A stretch of DNA of 64,000 bases from Symbiodinium natans. Taxonomy: Eukaryota; Sar; Dinophyceae; Suessiales; Symbiodiniaceae. The notes under the pieces are model-generated. The model ran no database searches and had not been told where the DNA came from. It worked only from the letters and a program-made list of their open reading frames with translations. Positions within the stretch are counted from its first letter, which is position 1. Every line of letters starts with the position of its first letter. This document shows, piece after piece, positions 43,223 to 55,145 of this stretch. The DNA is taken from NCBI GenBank assembly GCA_905221605.1, contig CAJNDS010000069.1, positions 111,001 to 175,000 on the forward strand, given 5' to 3'. Both the position numbers and the translations under genes were made by a program.

Positions 43223-43654
43223 GCCTTTTTGTGCCAAGCCAGGATACGATGTCCAAGCCCTGCTCTAAGATAAGATGCATGCGACACTCCTCACTTCTGA
43301 ATTAGAGTCTTGTACGGCCCCCTCAAACCCGAAAAAAACTAAAACCCTGAAGCCCTGAAACCTCTAAACCCTGAAGCCCTGAACCCCAAATCCTGAAACC
43401 CTGACCTCTATATCCTAAAACTTTAAACCCCTTAAACCCCTAAACCCCCTAAACTGCCCGGCAGGTACAGGATTTCTCTTTCAAGGTTTAGGTTGATCGG
43501 AGGCCTCGAACGCCACAATCCTCAGTATTTGGAAATTCCAAAAAGGGCAGCCCGACACCCTGAATCCCTATTTTGGGGGGTTTAGGGTTTAGGGCTAGGG
43601 TTTAGGGCTAGGGTTTAGGGTTTTAGGGCTTAGGGTCTAGGGTCTAGGGTTTAA

Positions 43655-43740
43655 ATGCGCATCTAAGCTCTTCGAGTGGCAGGCGTTCAATCCACGGAGG
43701 ACATGCGCCAACTGCTTCGGTGAGAGCTCGCCGACCAAGC
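43655..43740 (-). CDS. Helical-repeat (OPR/RAP-like) exon
   Basis: After AAAG the minus frame reads LVGELSPKQLAHVLRGLNAC then HSKSLDAHL. LSP..LA.VL.GLNAC is the clearest single match in the window to the RAP/OPR helix-pair motif. The plus frame is open too but lacks the pattern. Confidence 0.55.
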
Positions 43741-44292
43741 CTTTCCTTGTCCCCAACCCCCCTACCCCCCCCCCCCCCCCCCAAAAAAAAAAAAGGTTCT
43801 TTGTTGGGTTTATTAGGGCTTATAGGGTTTTAAGGGTTCATAGGGGTTTGCTAGGGTTTATAGGGTTTGCAAGGTTTTGCCAGGGTTTATAGGGTTCACA
43901 GGGTTGATAGGGCTTGGGATTTAGGGCCTCAACCCTAAACCCTTCGGGATTTCGGGTTTCGGGCTTAGGGTTTTGTCCTCAGCGTGCCAAGGAATCGACA
44001 AGCTGAGTAGAGGCTTGAAGGGAACGAGTGGCATCGTGAAGGCTATCATCCCCTCTTGACCAGGGGGTCCTGGATATTGCTCACGACTTCCGGAAATCTT
44101 ACCAATGTTTGAACTAGATTTGGTAGGTTCTTAGTATAGAAGCCCTTGTAGGATTCTGAGGTAAGCTTCCACAAAAGGTAGGTTTTGGGTTCTTCAGGTA
44201 AACCCAACAAACCCCAAAAGCGTCTGCCTCAGCCCCCCCCCCCCCCCCCGGCCTTTTCCCCCACCCCCACGCGCCCTAAACCCTGTCAGCCC

Positions 44293-47200
44293 TTAAGCCC
44301 CCATATGCCAGCAACGCGTCAGCTGCTGTGAAACAGCAGGAACCAGCTCTGGCACGGCGTAGGAGACAGGCGCAAAGATGAGGAAAGCTACCTCTTGATG
44401 TCGCGAGGATGCGGCCATTTCAAAATTGAACTCCACCTGTTTATTGTTTGTTTGCTTGGGGGGGAGGGGTTGGGCCTGTGTTATCGTAGGTACCCCAAAA
44501 CACTCGAATAGACCAAGCGTTGCTGTTTTGTTTAGATATGCTGCTGATATCTGATGTTAACTATATCTATATAGTTGCGTCCTCTTAAGCCAATCACCAC
44601 TGTGCTGCATTTGCCAGAACTGTGACATCCTCAAAAACCGTTACTGAAGCCTTGCTGAGAGCCAAGCCAAGAGGCAGACACTTCGTGTGGGCCCATGTCG
44701 GTCACTTTGGACTTCAGGGTGTCTGCCAGGTCGACGATGAAATCCGTCTCAGCCGCCGTAGCCTTGGCAAAGGACTCGGCCAGGGTGCAGAGGTCGCGTG
44801 GGCCGAAGTCCAGCAGGAATGACCGCGCGGCGGGCATCAGGTAGTCCTTCTTCTTCTGCTTCTACGACTGCTGTTGCTAGTACGATTGCCACTTTGACTA
44901 TGGCCATTGCTGTTGCTACTGACATTTACTGCTTACTATATTATGTTTCCCCATGTTCTGCTTCTTCTATTTACGATCTTCCAGTTTCGGTTTCAGTTTT
45001 ACCCTTTGTTATGTCAAAAAGACAAAGTACTACGATCAATTTGCTATGATGTTCTGACAACTATTTATAATTCACATTCTGTATTTGTCTCGGGTTTGCC
45101 ATTTGCTTAAACATGCACTGCTAGAAAAGACCTTCGCTTTTCCTCTGACGACTGCGATTGCAATGACCTGTTTTGATTTGTGCCCTATGACCATGCTGAA
45201 TATGTTGTTGATGACTGCTATTTTTGTAAGTTCCATGTGTATATACATATATATACATATATATATATATATGCATATGTATATATATATATAATATGCA
45301 TATACGTATATGTTTGTGTCTGCATATATACATAGGTATATAAACAGAGAAACATCTGGTTTGATGATCGTCATCTACGCTCCTTGAAGGTGTCGTGGTC
45401 GGCGCCGCCCTCGCTGAGGGAGGCAGAAAGCTGGACCACGGCTCGAGGGGTGCAGAGGTGCACCTGGCTGTGGGCTTTAGGGTTTAAACGGTTTAGGGTT
45501 TAGGGCTAGGGTTTAGGGTTAGAATTTATCGGTTTAGGGTTTAGGGTTTAGGGTGTGGGGTGCGGGGTTTGTAGTGTGCAGGGTTCTAGGATGGCCCTCA
45601 AAACCCTCTGAAAGTATTTTCGAAACATGATCCTCCGAATCCAAGGGCCCACCTAGGGTTGAGGGTATAGAGAGAAAGACCTTATGCATGGCACTGATCT
45701 CCCAAGACCCCTCCAGACCCATAAAACCCTCAACCCAAACAACACCCCACCAACAAAAACAGCCGCAAACCCTAAACCCTAAGCCCTAAACCCTACTTTC
45801 AGGACTTAGGACCAACTCGCACCTGTTCCTGCACGGCTTTGTCGGCCATTTCCAGAAGCCTCGGGGGCGTGGCGCGCAACGCTGCAAGCCCCGCAGCCGC
45901 TGTGGCGATGTCATTTACCTCGCAGCTTCGGTAAACCCTAAACCCTAAACCCTAAGCCCTAAACATTGAGGGACTTTGGGACCCAAAGTACATAATACAT
46001 GGACTCTTAGGGTTTGGGATTTGCGGTTTAGGATTTCGGGCTTGGGGTTCCTCAACAGCCTCTGTGCATTTGGGCGACACTTGCCTGTGGGAAGGGGGGG
46101 GTAACCCTGAACCCCAAACCCTAAACCCTAAACCCTAAACAATGCAAGTAACATCCCCCGGTAGATAGCCCTCTCTTGTCGGGGGATCCCATTGAAGTAA
46201 TCCCTGAGAGGGATTAGCACAAACCCAGAAGCCCTTGCAACCCTGCACCCCCCAAAATAGGGACCCAACCTCACCAAGCCCCTAACCCTAAACCCTAAGC
46301 CCCAAACCCCAAACCCCAAACTCTAAACTCTAAACCCTAAACCCTAAACCCTAAACCCTATGTCGTCTTGAAAACCAGTCGCAGCCAGGCCCGGGCTTTC
46401 CACGATGCGCTGCGCCACACCTGCGGGAGGGAAAGGGCTGAGCCATTCAGGCTGGTAGGGCTAAGGCTTATATATATATATATATCAAAATATATATATA
46501 TATATATGGGGTTTCTAGGGTAGGGTTTAGGGTTTAGGGTTTATGGTTTAGGGTTTAGGGTTTAGGGCAAAGTTTAGGGTTTCGGGCTTGGGGCTTGGGG
46601 CTTAGGGTTTAGGGTTGCGGGTTTATAGGGTGTAGGGTTGAACCATTAATTCTTATAGGGCTTAAAGGGCTTGGGCTCAGGCTTATGTGGCTAAGGCCTG
46701 TAGGGTTTAGGGTTTAGGGTTTCGGGTTTCGGGTTATGGGGCTTAGGGCGCAGTGGGGCTTCTAGACTTACTTTTGTTCAATGCACACACTGGAAGTGGC
46801 AGCTAATCGTGAGGAACTTATGACCAAAAAGCAGCTTTAAGGGACTGGTGATGTACCCTAAACCCTAAACCCTAAACCCGAAACCCTATTCCCCCACCTG
46901 GCGCCAGCTGGGTGCCTCCGGAAGTGCGAAGCTTGACCAATGCTGGCACCAAGGCTGCAGCAGACTGCGGGGGCAGCTCCTGGCAGCCTGGGATGGCGCC
47001 CTTGAAAACCCTCGAAAAAACTATTCCTGAAATATGATCCTCTTAAACCCAATAAGGGAAAATATGAGTCTTAAACCAAATACGGGAAAATTATGAAGAA
47101 AAGTGTCCCAAGGGCCTACCTAGAAACGGAGCTCGAGGGTGGAGACGAGCTTCTGCCGTAGAGCGGACCCGACCTTCGACGCCGAAATCTCGGCGGAGAG

Positions 47201-47749
47201 CGCGAGGCTGGCGAGCACGAGGCTGGACTGTGCAGCGCTGAGGTCGGTGAATCGGTCGTCCGCCGCCTTACTGTTGCTTAGCAGGGACATGGGAGAATAC
47301 TTAGGGCCCTATATGTATATATACATATATACCCTTTTAAGAGATTACATAGGGTACCTCATTCCCCCATTCCCTAACCAACAGCAAGCCGCTCGAACCA
47401 AGATGTCCGCGGCCGCGGCCGCCGAGCTCGATAGGGCGCTCCCGGTGCCAAAGGCACCGAGGCGCGCCACGCCGCAGAGGGCGGCAGGCAAGACCCAGAC
47501 CTGAAGGGAGGCCAGGGGCCCTTACCAGGGACCCCAAATCCCAAAACCCTATTATCTAGTAACCCATACATATTTTCGCATTTATATATATATATACTAT
47601 GTCCCATACAACCCTGAGATACCTCCGTGTCCTGCGCGTGGTCGCCCAGAGCTGTCAGCATTGGCGGTAGCCGTCGGTCCCGGAGTATGGGAAGCCGCTT
47701 GGAGCCAGTGGCCTGCTTCGCCAGCAGCTGCAGAGACATTGCCAGCTGC
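44293..47749 (-). CDS. Octotricopeptide/RAP-type helical-repeat protein, nine-exon model (5' partial)
   Basis: Exons in transcript order: 47623-47749, 47379-47500, 47147-47276, 46898-47000, 46357-46420, 45823-45925, 45383-45463, 44706-44846, 44293-44436 (stop TAA). Phases match at all eight junctions, giving about 338 codons. Helical repeats are visible in FTDLSAAQSSLVLASLALSA, PPQSAAALVPALVKL, VNDIATAAAGLAALRATPPR, LCTPRAVVQLSASLSEGG and FGPRDLCTLAESFAKATAAE. The FGPRDL..LAESFAKA form is typical of OPR/heptatricopeptide and FASTK/RAP families, which bind mitochondrial or plastid RNA. No RAP domain is evident at the C-terminus (AVSQQLTRCWHMGA). The 45383 donor is best read as GA (ACCTTCAAG|GAGCG); 47147 and 47379 are the least certain donors. 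Residue-level family assignment needs a profile search. Confidence 0.7.
44870..45340. other. Intron with GCTRTTGCTR-like and TA repeats
   Basis: Between exons 45383-45463 and 44706-44846: loose CTGTTGCTACT-type repeats to about 45235, then TA/ATGCATA microsatellites at 45240-45340. No telomere-like repeat is present, unusual among the introns here. Confidence 0.6.
45960..46340. other. Intronic telomere-like tracts and unique sequence
   Basis: CCCTAAA tracts at 45935-45965, 46120-46140 and 46280-46360. The last ends at the donor of exon 46357-46420, so on the coding strand the intron begins GTTTAGGGTTTAGGG. Confidence 0.7.
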
Positions 47750-47775
47750 CTGGGCGGCCAAGAGCAGACCCTAAA

Positions 47776-47890
47776 CTCGGGATGTTCCCACCTTATACTA
47801 ACAACAGTCCTTAGTAGGGATTATAGTAACCACTACGGCCCCTACGATAATGCCTATTAAGGACTGTTAGTATAAGGGGGAACATCCCAA
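47776..47890. mobile_element. Foldback element, family D, copy 3
   Basis: Ends CTCGGGATGTTCCCACC and GGGGGAACATCCCAA, interior AACAGTCCTTAGTAGGGATT and AAGGACTGTTAGTATA. It lies 27 bp upstream (coding sense) of exon 47623-47749. Confidence 0.9.
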
Positions 47891-48004
47891 CCTAAACCCT
47901 CAAATTGATGCCTATGCAGCTGTGGATGGTGCGTGTGTGTACAGCGCCGAGAACAAGTAGACAAGACCCTGTCTCCGAACCCTAGACTGCAAACCTTACA
48001 GAAA

Positions 48005-48118
48005 CTTGGCAGCCCAGGAACCTTATTATGATGAGGGTGCCCTGGTTGAGGGTTGGTTACTTGATCAGGGAAACTAGAACCAAAAAACAGGGCAAAAGGG
48101 CCCCACTGGGCAGCCAAG
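48005..48118. mobile_element. Family A element
   Basis: Ends CTTGGCAGCCCAGGAACC and CCCCACTGGGCAGCCAAG, with the family's GGTTGGTTACTTGATCAGGG core. No clear target duplication remains. Confidence 0.8.
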
Positions 48119-48119
48119 T

Positions 48120-48790
48120 AACCTTAAAACCCTGAACTCTCAACCCTAAACCCCATGACCCTAAACCCTAAACCCTAAAGCCTACTACCTGGGTCCCAAA
48201 ACACCTGGGAAAAAGGGAGCCCCTCTCTTGATGCTTCTAACAAAGATATGACTGAAAGTGGGAGGCCATTGGAAATCCCAAACCTGAAGCCCCAAACCAT
48301 TCACCCTGAAACCCTGCACCCTAAAACCTGAAGCCCCGAACGCGAGACCCTGAACACCCAAACCCCAAAACACCAAAACTCTAAAACCCCCAAACCCTAA
48401 AAGACTAAACTCTACACCCTAAAACCCCAGCACCCTTTAAACCCAAAACCCTGAAGCCAAAACCCCAAAGCCCTAGAGCCCAAACCCTAAAACCCTAAAC
48501 CCTTAAATCCCAATGCCGTATAAACTCTGAAACCCTAAACCCCAAACCCAAAACCCAAAAACGCCCCAAACGTACAACCTAAACCCGAAAACCCTAAAAC
48601 CCTGACAACCAAAAAAACTCTATAAGCCCTGAAACCCTAAACCTCTATATACCCTGAAACCCTACACCTCTATGAACCCTGAAACCCCAAACCTCTTTAA
48701 ACCCTGAAACCCCAAACCTCTACAAACCCTGAAACCCTAAACCTCTATAAACCCTGAAGCGGATGGAGTTGCTTTTTGGGTCCCTAAACC
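48120..48790 (-). repeat. Degenerate CCCTAAA-like repeats with a 35-bp sub-array
   Basis: Mixed CCCTAAA/CCCCAAA/CCCTGAA words. From 48620 to 48760 a unit CCTCTATAAACCCTGAAACC plus CTAAA recurs five times. Confidence 0.85.
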
Positions 48791-48817
48791 CTAAACCCTA
48801 AACCCTAGACCCTAAAC

Positions 48818-48898
48818 CCCGAAAGTCCCCAGTTTTGGGCTGCGGAGGTGCCCCAATCGCCGCGCGCGCTGCGCGGCGTCGGTTTCCACCTTCACTGC
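48818..48898 (-). CDS. Charged helical exon
   Basis: After a TGCAAAG acceptor the minus frame reads AVKVETDAAQRARRLGHLRS then PKLGTF, ending at a GTTTAGG donor. It may be an upstream exon of the 44293-47749 gene, but the join was not established. Confidence 0.45.
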
Positions 48899-48899
48899 C

Positions 48900-50030
48900 T
48901 TTGCAGGGAAGTTGATTATATGGGGCCACGGTTTAGGATTTAGGGTTTAGGGTTTAGGGTTAAGATTAAGGGTTGAGGGTTTAGGGTGGAGGGTTTAGGG
49001 TGCTGGAGAAGGAGCAAGCGCAAAACCTTAGCGCGGCCCTGGGGGGGGAAGAGGATTCATAGGGCTTTCGGGTTGATTTCCTCGAGATGTCTTAGGAGAA
49101 ACCTTGCGGCTATGAAGCCCTCAACCCGAACACCACAACCCTGAAGCCGAACAAAGAACTATCTGGAGACTTAAGAACCCTAACCTACTTCGTGCGTTGT
49201 TCCGAAAAAGGGCAAGACCTTTGCAGGATTTTCAGGGAACCTACGAAACAAGCAGGTTCGGGTGCACAGCCTCGACAGCACGAGCCCCCAGGGCCAAGAC
49301 CTGCCACGATGGCGGGGGGGGAGAGGGGAGACGAATCAAGGTGCGTTATTCTTTGCATCCCCAAAACGGACTCCCATTGTATAGCGTCACCAAACGGACA
49401 CCCAATACATGCACTCAAGTCAACAAGTGAGCCATACAAATACACTCACCAAGAATACTTCCTATAGGGCTTGCGGTGCTAGATATCGGGTTTAGGACAT
49501 ACCCTAAGGGTCCATGTACCTAAATAGGGAGCACTTGGGCCTTAACGTACCTCCTATATAGGGACTTTGGGGCCTAAGTGTTCCCTATTTAGGTACATGG
49601 ACTCTTAGGGATAGGGTTAGGGTACAGGGTTTCTTGGGTTGAGCTTGACCTTGATATGACATCCTGGGATTGGAGCTTGGGGCTTCTAGGACGCGTTGGC
49701 TCTAGGGTTTCGGGCTTAGCGTGTTCACATACACAGAAATAAGCATCACATATGTCAAGAATGAAAACAATACAAATATCTATAAGTGCACAGTTTTAGG
49801 GCCTTGGGGTTTTGTAACCCTAAACTCTGAACCCTGAACCCTAAACCCTATACTAAGCCCGAAACGCTAATTTAGGGCTTTAGGTTTTGGTGCATGTGAA
49901 GGCTTACCCTGAAACGCCCAGCCTTGCGGTACAGGAGGCTAAGCCCCAAAACCCCAAAACCCCAAAACCCCAAAACTCCAAACCCCAAACATCTACAAGA
50001 TGCAGGAATTTCACCCTCAAACAGTTGGGG
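48900..50030. other. Unique sequence with a foldback element
   Basis: 49494-49611 is a foldback whose arms are CCTAAGGGTCCATGTACCTA and its near-complement ending TCTTAGGG; diverged relatives of the arm occur at about 20450 and 41660. The stretch 49190-49440 is open in several frames without a recognisable product. Confidence 0.5.
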
Positions 50031-50108
50031 GACCCCTTAAACAGACCTCCAAACAGTAGGATCCCCTTACAATAAGGACCCCAATAAGGTACCCCCCAAT
50101 ATCGTAAA
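50028..50108. mobile_element. Family B element, copy
   Basis: GGGGGACCCCTTAAACAGAC, CAAACAGTAGGATCCCCTT, then ATATCGTAAACCCCC. Confidence 0.65.
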
Positions 50109-50531
50109 CCCCCAAATCAAATCAGGCAAGAAGATTACCGGCCCCTCGTTGGACTCCCGGCAAATATCCCCTGAAGAAAAACCCACGCCCTGCTCCTTCC
50201 TGAACCCCTAAACTGCTCAAAGCCCTTGTCCCTGATCCCACCCAAGCTATAAAAAACAAAAACAGGAATCACCGTTACATCCTCCAGGAAATTAAAACAA
50301 CAGGGACAAAATTGGCTAGGTTTGGCATTGTTGGTATCTTCTGACCGTACCATGGTAATGATATTGCCTCTCAGCCCTAAACCCCATAAACCCTCAACCC
50401 CAAACCCGAAACCCCAACCCCTAAACCCCGAACCCGCAACCCCAAACCCTCAACCCCAAACCCCAAACCCTAAACCCCAAACCCTAAATCCTAAACCCCA
50501 AACCCCAAACCCTCAACCCCATACCCCAAAC

Positions 50532-50607
50532 CTCGGGCCTCCCCTGCGCTCCGCGCGGAGCGGAGCCGCTCTGCCAGCGCCAGGGCGTGCTCTGGCAGGC
50601 CAGGGAC
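50532..50607 (-). CDS. Helical exon
   Basis: Acceptor CTACCAG and donor CGAG|GTTTGG bound 76 nt reading VPGLPEHALALAERLRSARS then AGEAR. Telomere-like tracts lie on both sides. A short OPR-like or coiled-coil helix; parent gene unassigned. Confidence 0.5.
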
Positions 50608-50639
50608 CTGGTAGGCGATAACTACTGGGGGAGGTCCTG

Positions 50640-51990
50640 TTTAGGGAGGTTTAGGGTTTAGGGTGTAGGGTGTAGGGTGTAGGGTGAAGCATTTCAAAAA
50701 AAGGGTTGCCAAGGTTGTATAGGGATAAGGGCCCATAGAAGACATGTTCCAAATCACCCCCCAGTACATGGGCACTTCTGCGAGTTGTGAGGGCGTTTTA
50801 AGGGTCTTACTGGGTTTCCCGATTGCTGAGACATAGGAAAACAGCGACTGCTGTCTTGTAAAAAAAGGAACCGATCCTGGGCAGGGGCTTTAAGGCTTCG
50901 TTGTCAAGGGCTAAGGGTTTAGGGTTTCGGGGGGAGCTCAGGACCTCCACCCACTCCTAGAACCAGGCTTAGGGAGTTTAGGGTTTTTTTTGAAAGTGAG
51001 TCGGACTTTTGCAGTTTAGGGTTTAGGGTCTGGGGAATGGGGTTTCATTTTAGTTCAGGACGCCTCAGGATCGCCACGGGTTGCTCAATGATCTGCCTTT
51101 TTGGGTGCCGATGCCTCACCTAAGGGAGCGTGAAAACATCCCCCTAAGGGAGCGTTAAGGGTACCCGGAACCCTACACCCTGAACCCTCTTAGCTTGTAG
51201 GGTTCGGGGTTGCAAGTAGGGCTTAGTGTTGCGAGAATGCCGTGGGTGGGTAGTGAAAGATCATCTTGGGGATTAGGGTTGAATAATCTTTTTGGCCTGC
51301 CACTGTGAGAGCCACGTCTGCACAACCCGAAGCCAATCAAACCGGATAAGAGTCTTGGTCGCCCAGTAACCTCCTTATGATACGGGCACCCTTTTTGGGG
51401 TTGGTTATTTTACAAAGGGGAACCCATAACCAAAAAGCAAAAGGGAAAAAGGGCAAAGACTTCGGCCAGGGTACATCCAAGCCTTCCAGGAGATGTGCCT
51501 TTGGAGTAGCAAGCTCCCGAATCCTTGGCTGCTTCGAGCCCAAGGCACCTGAAGGTGCAACACCTAAAGCCCGACAGTTGTAGGGGTTTAGGGTTTAGGG
51601 TTTAGGGTTTGCGGTTTAGGGTTTAGGGTCCAAGGCCTATAGGGTCTAGGGTTTAGGGCTTAGGATTTATGTTTCAGGCTTCGGCTTACTTTAGGGGTAA
51701 CCTATGGGATCAGGGGGGTCATGCTGCCCCACTCGCTCGACCACCGCTGTTCTATAAGTTTTACCCTAAACTCCCGGTTTCAACATCAAAACAGTCCCAG
51801 ATATTTGGCCGGATAGAACTGACACTTCTACACCTCTCGAGCTACATAGTCTCGGCCCTAGAGGTGCCTCTACACCCTAAACCCTAAACCCTCAACCCTC
51901 AACCCTAAACCTTAACCCCTAAACGGCCCTAAACCCTAAACCCCAAAACCCCAAACCCTAATCCCTAAACCCTCAACCCTGAACCCTAAA
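50640..51990. other. Interval with a diverged family A element and weak coding signal
   Basis: A family A left end (CTTGGTCGCCCAGTAACC) starts at 51354 with the GGGGTTGGTTATTTTACAAA core, but its right end is lost after about 51455. At 51050-51110 a minus frame RHRHPKRQIIEQPVAILRRP ends in TGA, a weak terminal-exon candidate. Telomere-like tracts lie at 50648-50685, 51585-51660 and 51860-51990. Confidence 0.45.
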
Positions 51991-51993
51991 AAC

Positions 51994-52080
51994 TTAGCTC
52001 CAGAGGCTCCTCGGCTCCTCCCAGTCGTCGGTGGCCGCAGTCGCAGACACCTCGGGCATAAGCCCGCGGACATTGCGCTC
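51994..52080 (-). CDS. Terminal exon
   Basis: After an ATCTCAG acceptor, 29 codons read ERNVRGLMPEVSATAATDDW then EEPRSLWS and stop at TAA. Opposed CCCTAAA (left) and TTTAGGG (right) tracts flank it. Acidic C-terminal tail; family unknown. Upstream exons may be those at about 52750, 54230 and 55066. Confidence 0.55.
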   Translation of the reverse strand, partial: ERNVRGLMPEVSATAATDDWEEPRSLWS

Positions 52081-52734
52081 CTGAGATGATCTGCAGATCA
52101 GGGTGTAGGGTTTAGGGTTTAGGGTTTAGGGTTACCCCTCAGCCGCTTGCGCGAAATCCTAAACCCGACATCCAACTCCTTAAGCCCTAAACCTTAAACC
52201 CCAAACCCTAACCCCTAAACCCTAGACCCTAGACCCAATGCAAGGGGAGTTTCGAGGCTTTCGGTGGTTTGGGTGTAGGGTTTGCAAAGGCCCTTAGGCG
52301 CATTTCTGGGGGCCCTTCTGAAAGGGAGTCCCTTTTGGCTCCTGTGTAGTTTCGGGGCTCAGGCTCACTTTGGGTTTAGGGTTTAGGGTTTAGAGTTTAG
52401 GGTTTAGGGAGGATTGGGGAGAACGAAGCCCTTCTATAAAACCAGTTAAGCTTTTAGCACAACCACTACCTGCAAGCTTGAGAGTTGAAACCCTAAACCC
52501 TAAACCGTGAACCCTAAACCCTAAACCATAGGGGCTGTTGATGCTGGCTTCCAGGACTGAACACGAAAGGCTGAGAGGCGTGGGGCTGAAAAAACGACAG
52601 GGGCGTGTAGTGGTCAGGTTCGAAAGGGCTCTCATAGCTAACCCTAAACCCTAAAACCTAAACCCTCAACCCTAAGCCCTTTACCCTTCAAACCCTGTAC
52701 GCTAACTTAACTTCCTTGAACTCTGAAAGCCAAG

Positions 52735-52790
52735 GATTAACACCGCGGCGAAGGCGCTGCGCCTTCGCCAACTGGCCGGAGCGCCTTTCT
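52735..52790 (-). CDS. Possible basic exon containing a palindrome
   Basis: Minus frame ERRSGQLAKAQRLRRG after ATCTCAG. It contains the perfect palindromic pair GCGAAGGCGC/GCGCCTTCGC at about 52747-52768, which would form a GC-rich hairpin. Confidence 0.35.
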
Positions 52791-53139
52791 GAGATGGGGG
52801 CAGGAGTTTCAGAAAAGCACGACCCTAAAAACCCAAAACCTATACCCTGTAAACCCTAGAACCTTAACCCTAAACCCCGACCCCAAGCCCCAAACCCTTC
52901 ATTTGGGGAAGATGGGGCCCTCCCTGCTCCCTTTGTCGCATTTTTTCACTATGGCTAACCCCTGAAGGCGTGTAATGCAAGTGTGGAGTTCCGGGGCTAT
53001 AACCAAATTACTATTTTGGTAGGGAAACCCAGAGAACCCGAGGCTCCAAACATTCTCGAAGGTTGAAGGTCACACAGCAACTTCTGAGACGCCAAGTCTT
53101 GACATGCAATAACCCCTCAACAGGGTTGAAGCCTTCGGC

Positions 53140-53265
53140 CGGGCACCCTAAACCCTAAACCCTAAACCCTAAACCCTAAACCCTAAACCCTAAACCCTAA
53201 ACCCTAAACCCTAAACCCAGGGACCCTAAACAATAAACCCTAAACCCTAAACCCTAGGGCTGCGA
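53140..53265 (-). repeat. Interstitial CCCTAAA array
   Basis: About 11 exact heptamers plus variants. 53270-54220 has more telomere-like tracts and an AT-rich unique part (53640-53760) with loose TACTACATTTTGATTATA-type repetition; no coding segment seen. Confidence 0.95.
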
Positions 53266-54229
53266 TTCCCTCATCCTCGGTCGACCCTATAGGACCCTCT
53301 AGCATTTCCTGCGTGTAGGGTTTACAGGGCTGAGGGGTTTGCCAGAACCCCCCAAGCTACCCTCTAGGGTTTAGGGTTTAGGGTTTCGGGTTTAGGGTTT
53401 AGGGTTTAGGGTCCCGGAGTACCTGCTAGGAAGGGCCCGCTACGTAAGGTTTGGCATGACAAAGACATAATGGACTAATCTTCTTCCATTTGTTCTTCAG
53501 GTCGCACTAGGACCACGCTGATGAATTTCTTGCACGAATCCCAACAAGCAAATCAGTTTCTGTGGGTTTGGGTCCAGGTACTCAGTACTTGCTCCATCAG
53601 CCGACATTACTTGTTCCCAGTAGGTAGTGCGGCCCTCCCAATCTTTATACTACTACATTTTGATTATATTCTATGATTATGCTACCATATTGTTGTATTG
53701 ATATAGTACGATATGCTGACACTCTGATACTGTGATATTCGCACCTTCTCTTCAGATGGCACATTTCCTACAGGATCCGTCCATTTTGTTTGTTGCTTCT
53801 CCTCTTTCGGAGCTGCCTGAGTTTAGCTCTCCTTCCGCTTACCGTATCTCAGTCCTCCCTGCCGGGCCGCTTTCGCGCATAGCTACAGCATCCTAGCAAA
53901 ACCATGCTTCCCCCAACCGCAGGCCCGAGCCCTAACCCCATCAGCCCTGCTCCTAGTTAAGGTCCCATTCAACCCTAACCCCGAACCCTAAACCCTAAAC
54001 CCGAATGTATTCTAAACTCTTCTAAACCCGACCCCCGATCCAACCCCAAACAAGCCCGGACAAACCTACACCAAGCACTAAACACTAACTTGAACCATCA
54101 AATCCCAAATCCTCTGCCCCTAAACCCCAGAGCTCAAACCCCAAACCCTAAACACTCAACCCTTAACCCTAAACCCCAAACCCTAAACCCTAAACCCCCA
54201 AACCCCACACCCCAAACCCCAAAAGCCTC

Positions 54230-54310
54230 CTTCTCCTCGGCTCGGTCGCGCAGCTCGCGGCGGCTCGGAAGTAAGTGCCTCATGTCGAAGGTTCCGAGTA
54301 TGGGCCCTTT
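54230..54310 (-). CDS. Charged helical exon
   Basis: After CCCTAAAG the minus frame reads PILGTFDMRHLLPSRRELRD then RAEEKEAF. The acceptor is formed from a telomere-type repeat. Probably the same gene as 55066-55145, though phases at that join did not match with the sites I tried. Confidence 0.45.
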
Positions 54311-54435
54311 AGGGTTTAGGGTTTAGGGTTTAGGGTTTAGGGTTTAGGGTTTAGGGTTTAGGGTTTAGGGTTTAGGGTTTAGGGTTTAGGGTTTAGGGTT
54401 TAGGGTTTAGGGTTTAGGGTTTAGGGTTTAGGGTC
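54305..54435 (+). repeat. Interstitial TTTAGGG array
   Basis: About 18 exact heptamers running into the acceptor of exon 54230-54310. Confidence 0.97.
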
Positions 54436-55065
54436 CCTTGCTACATACCCCTTGTATACACTATACATAATAAGGGCCCGCACTTCGGATCCCTGCAAGC
54501 AAGGGTGAGGGACCACCGTAAGGGCCCATGGTTCCGACCTCAGACGCTGAGGGCCACCGTGTTTGAGGTCAAAGGGGGTGTGAATCCCCGATCTTTGAGC
54601 GTTTGGAGGTTTTTCGGTTGTTCTGTGCTTCTTGGAGTTTCATATGAAAGCTTGAAGGCTCGTGGCTCCCTACTGGGGTGAAAAAAACCGGCTTGCTCTG
54701 CACAAGTTCTTAGGGCACGACTGCCGACTGCAGGTGCTGTTTGGAGGGTTTCGGTGCTTTAGGGTACCCATAAACCCTAAACCCCAAACCCCAAACCCTA
54801 AACCCCAAACCCTAAACCCTAAACCCCCAAACCCCAAACCCTAAACCCTAAACCCTAAACAAGCCTAAGAGCCCTATGAAATCCAACTCATGATTTTATG
54901 ATTCTTCCGTGTTTTCTCCTGATATTCTTAATCTTTTCTTCCTATTATTCTACTGAGGTTCTGATTCCATTCTTCCATCATTCCACTGATATTCTTACTC
55001 TATGCTTCCACTATCCTACTGACATTTCTTATGCTGCCATGAACCCTAAGCCCTAAACCCTAAAC

Positions 55066-55145
55066 CCTATGTATTGCTCCTGGCCCAGCTGCCGGTTCCG
55101 CGCCGTGCGAGCGGCCTTCTGCCGGAGCTGCTGTGCCTCGCGCAC
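55066..55145 (-). CDS. Coiled-coil exon
   Basis: Acceptor GGCGCAG, donor ATAGG|GTTTAG; 80 nt read VREAQQLRQKAARTARNRQL then GQEQYI. Heptad-like spacing and high Q/R/A content indicate a coiled coil. Opposed CCCTAAA and TTTAGGG tracts flank it. Confidence 0.55.

Noticed and set aside
43655-43740. Plus-strand zinc-finger-like exon (CASKLFEWQAFNPRRTC) with GTGAGA donor
   Set aside because: The minus frame carries a clear LSPKQLAHVLRGLNAC helical-repeat motif and fits the strand of all other exons.
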